From an uncultured archaeon (GTDB taxonomy: Archaea; Aenigmatarchaeota; Aenigmatarchaeia; GW2011-AR5): DNA of 17,980 bases. The stretch covers positions 1-17,980 of the forward strand of contig CAIKBN010000014.1 of NCBI GenBank assembly GCA_903825675.1, in the 5' to 3' direction. The notes beneath the pieces are model-generated. The model had not been told where the DNA came from, made no database searches, and was given only the letters and a program-made list of their open reading frames with translations. The position numbers and the translations under genes were made by a program. Every line of letters begins with the position of its first letter. Positions within the stretch are counted from its first letter, which is position 1. Positions 15,095-17,980 of the stretch are shown here, piece by piece.

Positions 15095-16372
15095 ATGAAA
15101 TCAGACTTTCTGATTATCTCAATAATTATACTTGTTATTTTAATTTCTGGCTGCACGCAAACAGGCTATGTTGTCAGTCCAGAAGGTTATAATGCATCCA
15201 ACACAACCACCATGAACAATATAAATTCAGCAATAACTACAACAACCATAGTCAGCACAACTACTACAACAGTACAGATAAAGCACTGCCCTGCAACATG
15301 CAGCGATAATAATTCATGCACAGAAGACAAGTGCTCAGCAGCAACCAATTATGAGTGCGCATACAAAGCAATAATACCATGTTGTGGTAATGGAGTCTGT
15401 GAGGACAATGAATTCAACTGTAATGAAGACTGCATAATTAACATATCAATTATCTATATACACTATGAAGATCCTGAATGGGTTGAAATAAAAAACAACG
15501 GCAATGCAGCTAACCTCACTGGCTGGACCTTGGAAGATCTAGCTAATCATATTTATACATTTTTGAATTTCATATTATATTCAAATTCCACAGTAACAAT
15601 ACATACAGAAAGCGGTAGCAATAATCAAACAGACCTTTATTGGAATCGCAGCGCGTCAGTATGGAACAATCAAGGTGACAATGCAACCCTGAAAGACAGC
15701 AAAGGCAATATCATATCTAAATATTCATATCCATTAACTACAAATACCACAACCACTACAACCTCGTCAACGACAACTACTACGCCAACCACCACAACAA
15801 TGCCTACAACAACTACCTCATCTATCATAAGTTCGTCGACAACTACAACAACAGAAACAAGCACAACAACGACAGCAACATCTTCGACAACTACTACAAC
15901 CCAAGTTATAGATCATCTGCTGATATCAGAAGTATACTATGATGCAATAGGAGATGAATATAAAAGAGAATGGGTAGAATTATACAACCCAACTCCAGAT
16001 AATATTGCACTGGATAATTACAGCCTCTGGAGCAATGATGGTAACTGGATATTTCCAAAAAATATTGTTATATTTGGATATAATTATACAACAATAGCAA
16101 GGAACAGAACAGGCTTTTTCGAATTATACGCATGCTATCCTAATGTAGATGGATTGGATATAATGCTAAATAATGATGGCGACTATATCAATTTGACGAA
16201 TGGTAATCAACCAGTAGACTTCGTTGCATGGGAAAATTGTGCTACATGTCCAGAAGAGTGGAAGAATATTTATGCAAATGAAAACAAAAGCATATCTAGA
16301 AATTTATCTATATATACAGGCAATTTTACTGACTGGCTTAACAACCAGATACCAACACCAGTCTGCGCGTAA
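15095..16372 (+). CDS. Lamin-tail domain surface lipoprotein with Thr-rich stalk
   Basis: This is a 425-residue predicted cell-surface lipoprotein. The signal segment is hydrophobic from residue 5 and ends in the lipobox LISGC (C20). A Thr/Asn-rich spacer follows, then a Cys-rich module (65-113) with CGNGVCEDNEFNCNEDC. A first lamin-tail domain (about 114-212; DPEWVEIKNNG, LTGWTLED) is followed by a Thr/Ser stalk (215-269) and a second lamin-tail domain (about 273-395; LLISEVYYDA, EWVELYNPT, VDFVAWE). Many N-x-S/T sites and the Thr stalk suggest heavy glycosylation. Such domains are extracellular in prokaryotes and may bind other macromolecules; the ligand is unknown. The TATA box 25 nt upstream suggests a leaderless transcript. 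Confidence 0.85.
   Translation: MKSDFLIISIIILVILISGCTQTGYVVSPEGYNASNTTTMNNINSAITTTTIVSTTTTTVQIKHCPATCSDNNSCTEDKCSAATNYECAYKAIIPCCGNGVCEDNEFNCNEDCIINISIIYIHYEDPEWVEIKNNGNAANLTGWTLEDLANHIYTFLNFILYSNSTVTIHTESGSNNQTDLYWNRSASVWNNQGDNATLKDSKGNIISKYSYPLTTNTTTTTTSSTTTTTPTTTTMPTTTTSSIISSSTTTTTETSTTTTATSSTTTTTQVIDHLLISEVYYDAIGDEYKREWVELYNPTPDNIALDNYSLWSNDGNWIFPKNIVIFGYNYTTIARNRTGFFELYACYPNVDGLDIMLNNDGDYINLTNGNQPVDFVAWENCATCPEEWKNIYANENKSISRNLSIYTGNFTDWLNNQIPTPVCA
15737..15901 (+). repeat. Low-complexity ACN-codon tract encoding the Thr stalk
   Basis: This 165-nt tract is mostly ACA/ACT/ACC/ACG threonine codons with Ser interruptions, coding for residues 215-269 of the lamin-tail lipoprotein. It also gives spurious Val-rich reading on the other strand. 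Mixed synonymous codons suggest old, selected repetition rather than recent slippage. Confidence 0.8.
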
Positions 16373-16398
16373 TACTTCTGATACTTCAGGTGAATAAA

Positions 16399-16758
16399 AT
16401 GGGATACGGATTCTGCCGCGTAGAAGGATGTAAAAAAGGAACCAATACCGATCATTTAATTGCAGTTTATGATGGCAAAAATGAATATTTACTGTTAATC
16501 TGTGGCATGTGGAAACATTATGCCCAAGATCATAAATTCCAGCCAACAGAAAAAGAGCAACGAATTGTAATGAACTCTGAGAAGTTGCCTGAATCAAGGG
16601 CAGAGGCTGAAACAAGACAAAGAATTATGTTCGTAGAAAGAACACCAGAAGGATATGATCATAAACAAGGAGAATCTCCAGACGAAAACTGGATTGCAAA
16701 ACTTGACAAATTGATTAAAGGATCTCAAGATATACTTTATATGGGAAAGCGGAGATGA
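16399..16758 (+). CDS. Small protein with a possible zinc site, unknown function
   Basis: This 119-residue cytoplasmic-looking protein is not recognised. The N-terminal 45 residues hold C6-x4-C11 (FCRVEGCKKG) and C35-x4-H40-x4-H45 (ICGMWKHYAQDH), a spacing that could bind zinc. The remainder is charged and probably helical, with KLDKLIKGSQDILYMGKRR at the end. ATG 16399 follows AGGTGA at 16388-16393 by 5 nt; the GTG at 16390 lies inside that ribosome site and is less likely. It begins 26 nt after the lamin-tail gene and is probably co-transcribed with it. Confidence 0.65.
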   Translation: MGYGFCRVEGCKKGTNTDHLIAVYDGKNEYLLLICGMWKHYAQDHKFQPTEKEQRIVMNSEKLPESRAEAETRQRIMFVERTPEGYDHKQGESPDENWIAKLDKLIKGSQDILYMGKRR

Positions 16759-16867
16759 TCAAGCACCAAGTGCGTAATTCCCATGTAATTGATTCGTAAT
16801 TTATTATTTTCTATCATACAATTTTTTAAGGATTTTAGATAAGTTAAACTAAGCTTTTAGCTGTATT

Positions 16868-17980
16868 ATGAGTGATTGCAATATGAGATTTTCGCCCCTC
16901 TTAGATAAACTGAAGCCATACCCATTCCCGGTAGTAGGTAGAACAGCTAATGAAGTAGAAGCAAAAGATGGCATACCTGTAATAAAGGCGACCATTGGCT
17001 CCCCGGACAGGGAAGCCCCGGTAGTTGTCAAAGAGGCTATGGCACAATATATGCGCCAGGATGGATCAACACACGATTACCCCATCGATAAATATCCGGA
17101 TAGAGGAATCCCTGAATTGGTAGACGCAATAATAGAAGATTATAAAGAAAGACATCGAGTAGAATTAAAACCAGGGAATATCGCAGTTACCAACTGGACC
17201 AAAACAGCCCTTATGGATATTGCTAATTTGTTCGACAAAGGAACGATGTTAATTCCAGATCCTGTATACCCTGCATACGAAGGCGGCGTTGTTTTATCAC
17301 ACCACAGAAAAAAACTTGTCAAAACATCCAAAAAAAGAGGATGGCTACCTGAATTCTGGTTTTTACCCAGAGATGTTGCATTTTATTTTTGCGATCCAAA
17401 CAACCCAACAGGCAGTGTAGCAGACGAGAATTACTATATAGAACTTCTTGCTAGAATGAAGGAGCATGATACAGGAGGCATTTTTGACAAAGCATACAAA
17501 CACTTTATATTCGATGAAAATACAAAACCAGTGTCTATAACCCAAATAAATGGCATGATGGACCACGGCTATGAGGTTGTCTCTCTTTCAAAACATAATA
17601 ATTTTGTTGGAATAGGTCTTGGATGGATAGTCAGCAATGAAGACAATATAAATAGATGGTTAAAACAATACGGTAAACGAGAACAAGGAGTGCAATGGGC
17701 TAAACAAAAAGCAGCTGTTGTTGCACTTAGAAACCCGAATGCTAAAGCGGAAACACAAGAATACATGAATGAACTAAAAGCAAGAAGGGGCCTTTTCGTC
17801 AGGGGTTTGAATGAACTGGGTTTAAAAACAGAATTACCCAAAGCAACACCTTATCTATGGATGAAAATACCCAAAGGATACGATGATGAAGCTTTTGTTA
17901 TAGATATCCTGCTTAAAAAGGCGCATGTAGCTTTCATGCCAGGTTCTTATTTTGGAAAAAACGGAAGAGGTTATGCTAGG
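16868..17980 (+). CDS. PLP-dependent aminotransferase, class I/II fold (partial at window end)
   Basis: The first 371 codons of a fold type I aminotransferase related to the LL-diaminopimelate/aspartate groups are present, running off the right edge. Motifs are DPVYPAY, NPTG (N179-G182), FDKAY (D207 pairs with the PLP ring nitrogen, Y210), the Schiff-base lysine SLSK (K242), and GYAR at the very end, where R371 should bind the substrate carboxylate. The usual Arg eight residues after the lysine (SxxKxxxxxGxR) is Gly250 (GIGLGW). That loses a common PLP-phosphate contact, and TNWTKTAL may compensate. The substrate cannot be told. ATG 16868 is used; ATG 16883 (MRFSPLLDKL) is an equally good start. 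It stands alone after a 109-nt gap containing AT-rich promoter-like DNA. Confidence 0.85.
   Translation, partial: MSDCNMRFSPLLDKLKPYPFPVVGRTANEVEAKDGIPVIKATIGSPDREAPVVVKEAMAQYMRQDGSTHDYPIDKYPDRGIPELVDAIIEDYKERHRVELKPGNIAVTNWTKTALMDIANLFDKGTMLIPDPVYPAYEGGVVLSHHRKKLVKTSKKRGWLPEFWFLPRDVAFYFCDPNNPTGSVADENYYIELLARMKEHDTGGIFDKAYKHFIFDENTKPVSITQINGMMDHGYEVVSLSKHNNFVGIGLGWIVSNEDNINRWLKQYGKREQGVQWAKQKAAVVALRNPNAKAETQEYMNELKARRGLFVRGLNELGLKTELPKATPYLWMKIPKGYDDEAFVIDILLKKAHVAFMPGSYFGKNGRGYAR

Noticed and set aside
15737..15901. Repetitive tract as a possible CRISPR or tandem-repeat array
   Set aside because: There are no regular repeat units or spacers; it is simply Thr codons in frame with the lipoprotein.

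Overview
This window reads as a stretch of an archaeal chromosome. The evidence is a family B replicative DNA polymerase of the Pyrococcus type, a long archaeal Lhr-type helicase with its SbcD-related phosphoesterase neighbour, and TATA-like boxes centred about 25-27 nt before the start codons of several first genes, as expected for leaderless archaeal transcripts. Genes inside operons instead carry short GGTG/AGGTGA ribosome sites. The AT-rich DNA, Thr-rich lamin-tail lipoprotein and compact overlapping genes suggest a DPANN-type or other uncultured euryarchaeal lineage. That placement is an inference. The standard genetic code fits every gene.

Region 1 (about 1-5690, + strand) is a pyrimidine biosynthesis operon, pyrF-pyrE-pyrD-pyrK-pyrC, followed with a 4-nt overlap by an M20-family metallohydrolase. 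PyrC, PyrDK, PyrE and PyrF convert carbamoyl-aspartate to UMP. The carbamoyl-phosphate synthase and aspartate carbamoyltransferase genes are not in the window. PyrF belongs to a divergent form with an unusual active-site spacing.

Region 2 (5764-8403) is polB on the minus strand, divergent from a small wreck of trpF. The remnant keeps the start and end of phosphoribosylanthranilate isomerase and has lost the middle. Both are served by one AT-rich element lying almost exactly midway between the two start codons.

Region 3 (8451-9914) is a 487-residue predicted lipoprotein of unknown family with its own strong promoter. It converges on region 4 (9929-14768, minus strand): an lhr helicase gene split by a one-base frameshift at a G4 run, a 93-residue orphan protein, an SbcD-related phosphoesterase, and a two-gene unit made of a seven-helix membrane protein and a winged-helix DNA-binding protein overlapping by 4 nt.

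Region 5 (14769-17980, + strand) has a 326-nt gap with an orphan TATA box and a perfect 12-bp inverted repeat in front of a predicted surface lipoprotein. That protein has a Cys-rich module and two lamin-tail domains joined by a 55-residue Thr-rich stalk. After it come a 119-residue protein with a possible zinc site and the first 371 codons of a PLP-dependent aminotransferase cut by the window end.

I do not see a clearly new multi-gene defence or mobile system. The best leads are the membrane-protein/winged-helix pair, the inverted repeat in front of the lamin-tail lipoprotein, the unknown 487-residue lipoprotein, the trpF deletion and the lhr frameshift.
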